A DNA stretch of 64,000 nucleotides from Bradyrhizobium cytisi (GTDB lineage: Bacteria > Pseudomonadota > Alphaproteobacteria > Rhizobiales > Xanthobacteraceae), in the NCBI RefSeq assembly GCF_008123515.1, contig NZ_VSSR01000069.1:1-64000 (forward strand), given 5' to 3'. The notes beneath the pieces are model-generated. The model was given only the letters and a program-made list of their open reading frames with translations, had not been told where the DNA came from and did not search any database. Positions 18,189-26,421 of this stretch are shown here, in pieces. The translations under genes and the position numbers were made by a program. Position 1 is the stretch's first letter; each line of letters begins with the position of its first letter.

Positions 18189-18265
18189 ATTTTCTATATA
18201 TGTGTCGTTTCGGACGCGCAAAGAGAAAATTTTTTCTTCTCTTCTGCAGCGCAACTATAGAAAAT
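18189..18265. promoter_or_regulatory. Divergent cysG/cysD control region with nested inverted repeats
   Basis: Only 143 nt separate the two divergent starts, and the region is AT-rich in an otherwise GC-rich neighbourhood. A perfect 10-base inverted repeat, ATTTTCTATA (18189-18198) and TATAGAAAAT (18256-18265), brackets an inner one, AAGAGAA (18221-18227) and TTCTCTT (18237-18243). The near symmetry suggests an operator serving both transcripts, or overlapping -10-like elements (TATATA, TATAG). The regulator is not encoded in the window. Confidence 0.5.
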
Positions 18266-18291
18266 TCGCCTCCAAACGCAAAGTGGCAGAG

Positions 18292-19179
18292 ATGCATCTT
18301 CTCAGGACCGATTCTGGTGCAGATGGACGGGACCTCCGCGCCCCGGCTTCCGAGCAAATTCCCGTCGCGCTGACCGCCCCCAGCATGGACCATCTCGACC
18401 AGCTGGAAGCCCAGAGCATCTACATCTTCCGCGAGGCCTTTGCCCGCCTGAAGAAGATCGCCCTGCTGTGGTCGCTCGGCAAGGACTCCAACGTCATGAT
18501 CTGGCTGGCGCGGAAAGCCTTCTTCGGCCGCCTGCCGTTCCCGGCCCTTCACGTCGACACCGGCAAGAAGTTTCCGGAGATGTATCGCTTCCGCGATCAC
18601 TACGGGAAGCAGTGGGAGCTCGACCTGCGCGTCGAGCCCTGCCCGCCCATCGATGCCGTCGACCCAACGCTGCCGCCGGCCGCCCGTTCCGCCGCGCGCA
18701 AGACCGAAGGCCTCAAGATGGCGCTGGCGAAATACGGCTTCGACGGCCTGATCGCCGGCATCCGCCGTGACGAGGAAGCGACGCGCGCCAAGGAGCGCGT
18801 GTTCTCGCCGCGCGGCCTCGAAGGCAATTGGGACGTGCGCGACCAGCCGCCGGAGTTCTGGGATCATTTCAACGCATCGCCGCCGCAAGGCGCGCATTTG
18901 CGCATCCACCCGATCCTGCATTGGACCGAGGCCGACATCTGGGCCTATACCAAGCGCGAGAACATCCCGATCATCCCGCTCTATCTTTCGCACAATGGCA
19001 AGCGCTATCGCTCGCTGGGTGATCAGGACATCACCAATCCGGTCGCATCGAGCGCGTCGAACATCGACGAGATCCTGGCCGAGCTCGAGCAGACCAAGGT
19101 GCCGGAGCGCGCGGGCCGTGCGCTCGACCACGAGACCGAGGACGCTTTCGAGCGCCTGCGCGTCGCCGGCTATCTCTGA
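18292..19179 (+). CDS. cysD: Sulfate adenylyltransferase small subunit CysD
   Basis: A PP-loop enzyme subunit that, with the CysN GTPase, makes APS from ATP and sulfate. The ATP-binding PP motif is LLWSLGKDSNVMIWLA, and GIRRDEEATRAKERVFSPR and HPILHWTEADIWAYTKRENIP are diagnostic. The core begins at MDHLDQLEAQSIYIFREAF (18385); the start at 18292 adds 31 residues and is uncertain because neither ATG has a strong ribosome site. cysNC follows after 18 nt, so the two are co-transcribed. Confidence 0.93.
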   Translation: MHLLRTDSGADGRDLRAPASEQIPVALTAPSMDHLDQLEAQSIYIFREAFARLKKIALLWSLGKDSNVMIWLARKAFFGRLPFPALHVDTGKKFPEMYRFRDHYGKQWELDLRVEPCPPIDAVDPTLPPAARSAARKTEGLKMALAKYGFDGLIAGIRRDEEATRAKERVFSPRGLEGNWDVRDQPPEFWDHFNASPPQGAHLRIHPILHWTEADIWAYTKRENIPIIPLYLSHNGKRYRSLGDQDITNPVASSASNIDEILAELEQTKVPERAGRALDHETEDAFERLRVAGYL

Positions 19180-19197
19180 TCAAGGACGCGCAGTCGT

Positions 19198-21135
19198 ATG
19201 AACATGATCGTCACTCCCGCTTCGCCCGCCACGCCGAACGACACCAGTTCGATGCCGAATGGCACGACGCGACCGCAGGTCCGCATCGTCATCGTCGGCC
19301 ATGTCGACCACGGCAAGTCGACGCTGGTCGGCCGCCTCCTGCACGAAACCGGCAGCCTGCCCGACGGCAAGCTCGAGATGCTCAAAGCCGTCAGCGCGCG
19401 GCGCGGCATGCCGTTCGAATGGTCGTTCCTGCTCGACGCGCTGCAGACCGAGCGCGACCAGGGCATCACCATCGATACCACGCAGATCCGCTTCCGCACC
19501 AATTCGCGCGACATCGTGCTGATCGACGCGCCCGGCCATGCCGAATTCCTGCGCAACATGATCACCGGCGCCTCGCAGGCCGACGGCGCGGTGCTGATCA
19601 TCGACGCGCTCGAAGGCGTGCGCGACCAGACCCGCCGTCACGGCTATCTGCTGCATCTGCTCGGCGTGAAGCAGGTCGCGGTCGTCGTCAACAAGATGGA
19701 CCGCGTCGATTTCTCCGCCGACCGCTTCAAGGAGATCAGCGAGGAGATCTCCGCGCATCTCAACGGCCTCGGCGTGACGCCGGCCGCGATCATCCCGATT
19801 TCCGCGCGCGACGGCGACGGCGTTGCCGAGCGCACCGACCGCATCGGCTGGTACAAGGGGCCGACCGTGGTCGAGGCGCTCGATGGACTCGAGCCGGCGC
19901 GGCCGCTCGAAGCGCTGGCGCTGCGCCTGCCGGTACAGGCGATCTACAAGTTCGACGACCGCCGCATCGTCGCGGGCCGCATCGAATCCGGCAGCTTGAT
20001 TGCCGGCGACGAGATCGTGATCATGCCGGCCGGCAAGATCGCCAGGATCAAGACGGTCGAGAGCTGGCCGGTGACCCCGATCGCGGGACGGCAAGGCGCC
20101 GGCCGCTCGGTCGGCATCACGCTCGACCGCGAATTGTTCATCGAGCGCGGCGACATCATCGCGCATACGGACACCGCCCCGCGCGAGACGCGGCGGCTGC
20201 GCGCGCGCATTTTCTGGCTGCACGACAAGCCACTCGCCAAGGGCGATCAGCTCCTGGTCCGCTGCGGGCCGAAGGAGAGCCGCGCCACCGTCGTCGCCAT
20301 CGAGAAGGCGGTCGATCCTGGCGAGCTCTCGAGCATCGAGAACAAGGCGATCGGCCGCAACCATGTCGGCGAGATCGACATCTCCCTGTCCAATCCGATC
20401 GCAACCGATCCCTACACCGAGAATCCGCGCACCGGCCGTCTCGTGATCGAGGTCTCTGGGCGCATCGCCGGCGGCGGCCTGGTGCTGTCGGTCGATGCCG
20501 GCCAGCGCGCCGTGCCGGTCGATATCGTGCCGGTGGAATCGGCGCTGCGGCCCGACGAGCGCTCGGCGCGCTATCAGCACAACGGTGCCGTGGTCTGGCT
20601 CACGGGTCTGCCGGCCTCCGGCAAGTCGACGCTGGCGAAGGCGCTGGAGCGGCGTCTCTTCACCAATGGCGGCTCGCCGATCCTGCTCGACGGCGACACG
20701 CTGCGGGCCGGGCTCAATGGCGATCTCGGCTTCTCCGCAGCCGATCGCAGCGAGAATATCCGCAGGCTCGCCGAGGTCGCAACCCATCTCGCCCGCAACG
20801 GCCACATCGCCATCGTCGCCGCCGTCTCACCGGCCCGCGAGGACCGCGCCACCGCACGTCGCATCGCTGACGCCGCGTTTCGCGAGATCCATGTCGCGAC
20901 ACCGGCCGAAATCTGCGAGGAGCGCGATCCCAAGGGCCATTACAAGAAGGCCCGCGCCGGCGCCCTTGCCTCTTTCACGGGCATCGGCAACGACTACGAG
21001 CGGCCCGAGGCCGCCGAGCTCGTGATCGACACGTCGACGCGGACGGTTGCTGACGCGGCCGACGAGATCGAGCAGATGCTGAAGACCACCGGCGTGCTGT
21101 TCGACGAAGTCGTGGACCTCGCTGCGAATATTTGA
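19198..21135 (+). CDS. cysNC: Bifunctional sulfate adenylyltransferase GTPase subunit / APS kinase CysNC
   Basis: A 645-residue fusion. The N-terminal CysN part is an EF-Tu-like GTPase: GHVDHGKST (34-42), DAPGHAEF and NKMD, with QGITIDTTQIRF as switch I; it activates the CysD reaction. The C-terminal part, from about residue 460, is APS kinase with P-loop GLPASGKST (470-478) and LDGDTLRAGL, and makes PAPS. Because CysH here is the APS type, PAPS is not needed for assimilation and may serve sulfotransferases. The last residues extend a little past the usual kinase end. Confidence 0.93.
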   Translation: MNMIVTPASPATPNDTSSMPNGTTRPQVRIVIVGHVDHGKSTLVGRLLHETGSLPDGKLEMLKAVSARRGMPFEWSFLLDALQTERDQGITIDTTQIRFRTNSRDIVLIDAPGHAEFLRNMITGASQADGAVLIIDALEGVRDQTRRHGYLLHLLGVKQVAVVVNKMDRVDFSADRFKEISEEISAHLNGLGVTPAAIIPISARDGDGVAERTDRIGWYKGPTVVEALDGLEPARPLEALALRLPVQAIYKFDDRRIVAGRIESGSLIAGDEIVIMPAGKIARIKTVESWPVTPIAGRQGAGRSVGITLDRELFIERGDIIAHTDTAPRETRRLRARIFWLHDKPLAKGDQLLVRCGPKESRATVVAIEKAVDPGELSSIENKAIGRNHVGEIDISLSNPIATDPYTENPRTGRLVIEVSGRIAGGGLVLSVDAGQRAVPVDIVPVESALRPDERSARYQHNGAVVWLTGLPASGKSTLAKALERRLFTNGGSPILLDGDTLRAGLNGDLGFSAADRSENIRRLAEVATHLARNGHIAIVAAVSPAREDRATARRIADAAFREIHVATPAEICEERDPKGHYKKARAGALASFTGIGNDYERPEAAELVIDTSTRTVADAADEIEQMLKTTGVLFDEVVDLAANI

Positions 21136-21156
21136 GCTGATCGCATTTCCGCACCT

Positions 21157-21256
21157 GTCGTCGCCCGGCTTGACCGGGCGCCCAGTATTCCAGAGACAGC
21201 GTTGGGATACGGAAAAGCTGCGGCGTACTGGATTGCCCGCCTTCGCGGGGAATGAC
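21157..21256. repeat. Composite palindromic element, copy 3
   Basis: The most diverged of the three copies, with the same layout: left hairpin CGCCCGGCTTGACCGGGCG, a shared core with CCAGTATTCC and TGCGGCGTACTGGAT, and right hairpin CCCGCCTTCGCGGG. It follows the cysNC stop by 21 nt and could terminate that transcript. The next gene, malate synthase, reads in the same direction. Confidence 0.75.
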
Positions 21257-21430
21257 GGCGGCGCGCGGAGCAGCCGCCACCTCTCCTTGACATTTTGACA
21301 GACGTCGGGGGTCTTCTCACCGCCCCGATTTTGGGGCTAATAGGTCCCGAAAGCCGCCCCACGCGGGCGCATTTTGCTGCTGTCGGGTCAAAGCAGCCAA
21401 AAACAGCCATTTCCAACAAGAAAGACCATC

Positions 21431-23596
21431 ATGAAACGCGTTGACGCCCACGGATTGAAGATCGCCCCCGTCCTTTTCGACTTCATTGCCAAGGAAGCCG
21501 CCCCGAAAACGGGGATCGCGCCGGATGCGTTCTGGGCCGGGGTGGCCGCCATCATCAAGGAGCTGGGGCCGAAGAACCGGTCGCTGCTCGCCTTCCGTGA
21601 CGCGCTGCAGGCCAAGATCGACGACTGGCACCGCGCCAACAAGGGCAAGGCGTTCGACCTCGGCGCCTACACCGCCTTCCTGAAAGAGATCGGCTATCTC
21701 GTCCCCGAGCCCGCGACGCAGAAGGTCGAGACCGCTGATGTCGACGAGGAGATCGGCAAGATCTGCGGCCCGCAGCTGGTCGTGCCGCTGACCAACGCGC
21801 GCTACGCGCTGAACGCGGCGAATGCGCGCTGGGGCTCGCTCTATGACGCCTTCTACGGCACCGACGCGATCCCGCACGATCCGTCCGAGAGCGGCAAGGG
21901 TTACAACAAGGCACGCGGCGACAAGGTGATCGCCAAGGCCAAGGCGTTCCTCGACGCCGCCGTGCCGCTGGCGACCAGCAGCCACACCGACGTCACCGCC
22001 TATAGCGTCGTCGCAGGCCAGCTCGCGGTGAAGCTGAAGAGCGGCAACGCCACCGCGCTGAAGAACGCCGCGCAGTTCGCCGGCTTCCAGGGCGATGCGG
22101 CCGCGCCGAGCGCGGTGCTGCTCGCCAACAACGGCCTGCATGTCGAGGTCAAGGTCGATCGCAACAGCATGATCGGCAAGGACGATCCGGCCGGCGTCGC
22201 CGACATGATCATGGAATCGGCCGTGTCGACCATTCTCGACATGGAGGACTCGGTCGCCGCGGTCGACGCCGAGGACAAGGTACTGATCTATCGCAACACG
22301 CTCGGCCTGATGAACGGCACGCTGTCGGCGGACTTCGAAAAAGGCGGCAAGACGCTGACGCGCTCACTCAACGCCGACCGCTCCTACAAGACGCCGGACG
22401 GCAAGAGCGAGGTCAAGCTGCACGGCCGCAGCCTGCTGCTGATGCGCAATTGCGGTCACCACATGTTCACTGATGCGGTGCTGGACGAGACCGGCGAGGA
22501 AGTCCCGGAAGGCCTGCTCGATGCCGCGGTCTCCGGACTTCTTGCCATTCATGACTTGAAAGGCAACTCCAAGGTCAAGAACAGCCGCACGGGATCTGCC
22601 TATATCGTCAAGCCGAAGATGCACGGCCCGGACGAGGTCTCGTTCACGTGCGAGATCTTCGACCGCGTCGAGACGATGCTGGGCCTGCCGGAGAACACGC
22701 TCAAGGTCGGCATCATGGACGAGGAGCGGCGCACCACCGTCAACCTCAAGGCCTGCATCCAGCGCGCCTCCAAGCGCATCATGTTCATCAACACCGGCTT
22801 CCTCGACCGCACCGGCGACGAGATCCATACCTCGATGGAAGCGGGTCCGATGATCCGCAAGAACGAGATGAAGGCGCAGGCCTGGATCAAGGCCTATGAG
22901 GACTGGAACGTCGACATGGGCCTGACCTGTGGCCTGCCCGGCCATGCCCAGATCGGCAAGGGCATGTGGGCCGCACCCGACAAAATGGCGGACATGCTTG
23001 TGCAGAAGCTGACGCATCCGCAGGCCGGCGCCACCACTGCGTGGGTGCCCTCCCCGACCGCGGCAACGCTGCACGCGCTGCACTATCACCAGGTCGACGT
23101 CACGGCACGCCAGCAGGAGCTGACCAAGGGCGGTCCGCGCGCAAAACTCTCGGACATCCTCACCATTCCGGTGTCGAAGTCGAACTGGGCGCCCGACGAC
23201 GTCAAGCAGGAGATCGACAACAATTGCCAGGGCATTCTCGGCTACGTCGTGCGCTGGATCGACCAGGGCGTCGGCTGCTCCAAGGTGCCTGACATCCACG
23301 ATGTCGGCCTGATGGAAGACCGCGCCACCTTGCGCATCTCCAGCCAGCATCTCGCCAATTGGCTGCACCAGGGCGTCATCACCGAGGCCCAGGTGATGGA
23401 GTCGCTCAAGCGCATGGCCGTCGTCGTCGACAAGCAGAACGCGGGCGACGCGATCTACAAGCCGATGGCGCCCGCCTTCGACGGCGTCGCCTTCAAGGCG
23501 GCTAGCGACCTCATCTTTAAGGGCCGCGAGCAGCCGAACGGCTACACCGAATACATCCTCACCGCGCGCCGCCGCGAGGCCAAGGCGCTTGGCTAG
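21431..23596 (+). CDS. glcB: Malate synthase G
   Basis: A 721-residue enzyme that condenses glyoxylate with acetyl-CoA to give malate, in the glyoxylate shunt. Its length fits the G form. Family phrases are MKRVDAHGLKIAPVLFDFI at the start, VEVKVDRNSMIGKDDPAGV, ILDMEDSVAAVDAEDKV, MHGPDEVSFTCEIFDRVE, GIMDEERRTTVNLKACI and MEAGPMIRKNEMK. The frame is open 19 codons upstream, but the start at 21431 matches the family. A clear terminator follows at 23631. It is a single-gene unit, and isocitrate lyase is not in the window. Confidence 0.93.
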   Translation: MKRVDAHGLKIAPVLFDFIAKEAAPKTGIAPDAFWAGVAAIIKELGPKNRSLLAFRDALQAKIDDWHRANKGKAFDLGAYTAFLKEIGYLVPEPATQKVETADVDEEIGKICGPQLVVPLTNARYALNAANARWGSLYDAFYGTDAIPHDPSESGKGYNKARGDKVIAKAKAFLDAAVPLATSSHTDVTAYSVVAGQLAVKLKSGNATALKNAAQFAGFQGDAAAPSAVLLANNGLHVEVKVDRNSMIGKDDPAGVADMIMESAVSTILDMEDSVAAVDAEDKVLIYRNTLGLMNGTLSADFEKGGKTLTRSLNADRSYKTPDGKSEVKLHGRSLLLMRNCGHHMFTDAVLDETGEEVPEGLLDAAVSGLLAIHDLKGNSKVKNSRTGSAYIVKPKMHGPDEVSFTCEIFDRVETMLGLPENTLKVGIMDEERRTTVNLKACIQRASKRIMFINTGFLDRTGDEIHTSMEAGPMIRKNEMKAQAWIKAYEDWNVDMGLTCGLPGHAQIGKGMWAAPDKMADMLVQKLTHPQAGATTAWVPSPTAATLHALHYHQVDVTARQQELTKGGPRAKLSDILTIPVSKSNWAPDDVKQEIDNNCQGILGYVVRWIDQGVGCSKVPDIHDVGLMEDRATLRISSQHLANWLHQGVITEAQVMESLKRMAVVVDKQNAGDAIYKPMAPAFDGVAFKAASDLIFKGREQPNGYTEYILTARRREAKALG

Positions 23597-23630
23597 GAAG
23601 GCGACGGGCTGACAAGGCCGCTCGAACATC

Positions 23631-23660
23631 AAAAGCCCCGGCTGACGCCGGGGCTTTTTT
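23631..23660 (+). terminator. Rho-independent terminator after glcB
   Basis: AAAAGCCCCGGC pairs with GCCGGGGCTTTT around a short TGAC loop and is followed by a T run. It lies 35 nt after the glcB stop. Its A-rich 5' side also makes it suitable as a terminator for the small leftward gene ending at 23681. Confidence 0.9.
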
Positions 23661-23680
23661 GTTGGAGATCGGAAGCCCCG

Positions 23681-23836
23681 CTAAAACACCGTCAGATATT
23701 TCAGCAGCGACACGATGCCGATGATGATGACGACGACGCGTGCGATCTGCTTGGCGCGGCCGTCCATCGGCAGCATGTTGATGAGATAAAGCACGAGAAT
23801 GATGACGAGAAAGGTGACGAGCACGCCGACCAACAT
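23681..23836 (-). CDS. Small 51-residue membrane protein (Thivi_2564-like)
   Basis: The translation is strongly hydrophobic: a first segment (VLVTFLVIILVLYLINML), a short polar hinge PMDGRAKQIAR, and a second segment (VVVIIIGIVSLLKYL), ending TVF. Two membrane helices with a short Arg/Lys-containing turn are predicted. AAGGGGGCC about six bases upstream of the ATG supports translation. The sequence matches what I recall of small Thivi_2564-type membrane proteins, which have no known function. It is encoded leftward between glcB and the chemoreceptor genes and shares the glcB terminator region. Confidence 0.75.
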   Translation of the reverse strand: MLVGVLVTFLVIILVLYLINMLPMDGRAKQIARVVVIIIGIVSLLKYLTVF

Positions 23837-24106
23837 CGCAAGGCCCCCTTCAGGCAAATTGCCAACGAGCTCCTAACGCCTGTCTCGCGCGCCGGTTCCA
23901 TCCACGCAACCCACTGCAACTTCTAGTAAATGCGTAATTCTACCGGCAGGCCGCCTGCCGAAAACTTTACCCTTTTCGTTTCAGATGCAGAAACCGTACG
24001 AGTTGCGTGCCGCGAACGGTATGTCATTGCCGATGCGTCCGCCCCCGTTCTCTCGATTTTGCCGGGGCGTCTTCGAACTTTGAAATGGGAATTTGGGGGG
24101 ACTTCG

Positions 24107-26200
24107 ATGCTCAATCGTCTGACCGTGTCCGCACTGTTGAAGACAGTGATCGCGATCACGTCGATCTGCGTGGTGATCGCACTTTCGCTCACCGCCTACG
24201 AGTCCTGGGACCGCCTCAAGACCGCCAGCCGCATCTCGGCGATCGCCGACGCCTCCGCCGACCTGTTCAAGGCGATGCACAACCTGCGCACCGACCGCTC
24301 GACCACGACGCGGCTCCTCAACGCGACCGAGCCGATGGATTCCGAGATCGAGAAATACCTGCGTGCGCTGCGCGACGCGCAGATGCCGGCGATGGCACGC
24401 GCGCTCGAGCTGCTGCCGAGCATGGACTTCCCGCGGTCCGGCACGCTGGTGCCGGAGCTCGCGCGCCTTAACAAATTGCTGATCGAGGAGCAGAAGCAAT
24501 TCTGGGAGGACGTCACCAGGTCCAAGGATCAGCGCCGCGCGGGCTTGCCAAAGGAATACATGGAGACGACGCAGGGCCTGCTCGACGTGCTCGATAATCT
24601 CGGGAACACACTGGCCGCCACCGTCAACCACCAGGATGCCGAGATCGACCAGCTGCTGTCGATCAAGCAGAACGCCTGGTTGCTACGCAACACCGCGGGC
24701 CAAGCTTCGCTGATCGTCTCGATCGGCCTTAACGCCGGCAAAATCTCGCCCGAGAGCCGCTATGCCTATACCCAATATGTCGGCGGCACGAGCGCGATGT
24801 GGAAGGCGCTGGAATTGTCGACCTCGGGCATGCAATTGCCGCAGGCGCTCGCCTCCGCCATGGCCGGCGCCAAGACCGCCTATTTCGAGCCGCAATATCT
24901 GACCCTGCGTGACCGCCTCGCGGACACGCTGGTCAAGGGCGAGAAGGCCGAGCTGACCGCCAACCAGTGGAGCCCGCTCACCGTCGGCCGCATGGCGAGC
25001 GCGGTCGCGGTGGCCGAAGCCGCCCTCGACGCCGCCAGGGCGCACACACTCGACCAGCGCGGCGCTGCGCAGCGCGCGCTGATCGTGCAGCTCGTGCTGC
25101 TCGCGCTTGCGATCGGCCTTGCCGTCGGCGCGATCATGCTGGTCAGCCGCCGCGTCATCAATCCGCTCAACACCATCCGTGACGCCATGCTCAAGCTCGC
25201 CGGCGGCGATCTCGCCGTCGACAGCGGCTATCTCGATCGCCAGGACGAGATCGGCGCCCTTGCCGGCGCGCTGGAAACCTTCAAGCAGCAGGCCACCGAA
25301 AAGCTCAAGATCGAGGAGCACGAGCGCGAGCGCAACGTCGGAGCCGCCGTGCGCCAGCGCGCACTGGAAGCCTATGTCGGAGAGTTCGAGGGCGCGGTGC
25401 GCAAGACGCTGGGTGAGCTGAACGATGCCTCGGGGCAGATGCGCAAGACCTCGGGCGATCTCTCCGCAGTCTCGCGCCAGACCAACGACCGAGTCCAGGT
25501 CGCCGGCAAGGCCTCCAACGATGCCTCCATGAGCGTCGACAGCGTCGCGGCGGCTGCGGAAGAGCTCTCGGCCTCGATCAACGACATCAGCCAGCAGGCG
25601 GCGCACGCTGCGGGCATCGCCAGCCGCGCCGTCACCCAGGCGCGCGAGACCGACGGCACCGTGCAGGGCCTGCAGAAGTCCGCAAGCCGCATCGGCGAGG
25701 TCGTCGGCCTGATCAACACCATCGCGCAGCAGACAAACCTGCTCGCGCTCAACGCCACCATCGAGGCCGCCCGCGCCGGCGAAGCCGGCCGCGGCTTTGC
25801 CGTCGTCGCCTCCGAGGTGAAATCGCTGGCGAGCCAGACGGCGAAGGCGACGGAAGAAATCTCCGAGCAGATCGCCGACATCCAGAAGGTCGCGGGCGAC
25901 GCCATCAACGCGATCCAAACCATTGGCGGCATCATCGGCGAGGTCAACGAGGTCGCGACCGCGATTGCGGCCGCCGTGCAGGAGCAGGGCGCGGCGACCC
26001 AGGAGATCACGCGCAGCACCCAATATGCGGCGCAGGGCACCAAGAACGTCTCGGACAACATCACCGGCGTGAAAGCCGATGCCGATGCTGCAGCCGCGGC
26101 CGCGGACAATGTGAAGAGCGCCTCCGAGATGCTCGAAACCCAAAGCAGCCAGCTCGGCCACGAGGTCAGCGACTTCCTCGGCAAGATCCGCGCGGCATAG
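24107..26200 (+). CDS. Methyl-accepting chemotaxis protein (tandem copy 1)
   Basis: A 697-residue chemoreceptor. A membrane helix at about residues 10-32 and another near 330-352 enclose a helical periplasmic sensor of roughly 300 residues. A HAMP domain (RRVINPLNTIRDAMLKLAGGDLAV) follows, then the methyl-accepting signalling domain with its hairpin tip INTIAQQTNLLALNATIEAA. The start at 24107 is chosen because GGGGGG lies about seven bases upstream. It is followed 222 nt later by a paralogue of identical length. The sensor halves differ far more than the signalling halves, so the two probably detect different ligands through the same Che pathway. Confidence 0.92.
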   Translation: MLNRLTVSALLKTVIAITSICVVIALSLTAYESWDRLKTASRISAIADASADLFKAMHNLRTDRSTTTRLLNATEPMDSEIEKYLRALRDAQMPAMARALELLPSMDFPRSGTLVPELARLNKLLIEEQKQFWEDVTRSKDQRRAGLPKEYMETTQGLLDVLDNLGNTLAATVNHQDAEIDQLLSIKQNAWLLRNTAGQASLIVSIGLNAGKISPESRYAYTQYVGGTSAMWKALELSTSGMQLPQALASAMAGAKTAYFEPQYLTLRDRLADTLVKGEKAELTANQWSPLTVGRMASAVAVAEAALDAARAHTLDQRGAAQRALIVQLVLLALAIGLAVGAIMLVSRRVINPLNTIRDAMLKLAGGDLAVDSGYLDRQDEIGALAGALETFKQQATEKLKIEEHERERNVGAAVRQRALEAYVGEFEGAVRKTLGELNDASGQMRKTSGDLSAVSRQTNDRVQVAGKASNDASMSVDSVAAAAEELSASINDISQQAAHAAGIASRAVTQARETDGTVQGLQKSASRIGEVVGLINTIAQQTNLLALNATIEAARAGEAGRGFAVVASEVKSLASQTAKATEEISEQIADIQKVAGDAINAIQTIGGIIGEVNEVATAIAAAVQEQGAATQEITRSTQYAAQGTKNVSDNITGVKADADAAAAAADNVKSASEMLETQSSQLGHEVSDFLGKIRAA

Positions 26201-26212
26201 CGCACTCTCACC

Positions 26213-26237
26213 GTCGTCCTGGCTTCGCCAGGACGAC
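26213..26237. terminator. Perfect 11-bp hairpin between the two chemoreceptor genes
   Basis: GTCGTCCTGGC pairs perfectly with GCCAGGACGAC around a TTC loop, 13 nt after the first chemoreceptor stop. There is no T run, so it may be a factor-dependent stop, a stability element for the 3' end, or a short interspersed repeat. Confidence 0.6.
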
Positions 26238-26421
26238 ACCCGAGATGCCTACGTAATTTTACGGCAGGCACACTGTCTAAGTTTTTACCCTTTTCAGGCC
26301 AAATGCGCTCCAAGCGCCGGCCTTGGGCAGGCGCGTCTGTTGCGCGCATCCCTCTGGTTTCGAAGTTCGTGGGGGTTGCCGTTCTGGGGCACGAACTTCG
26401 AAACGCGTACTGGAGTGTCCG

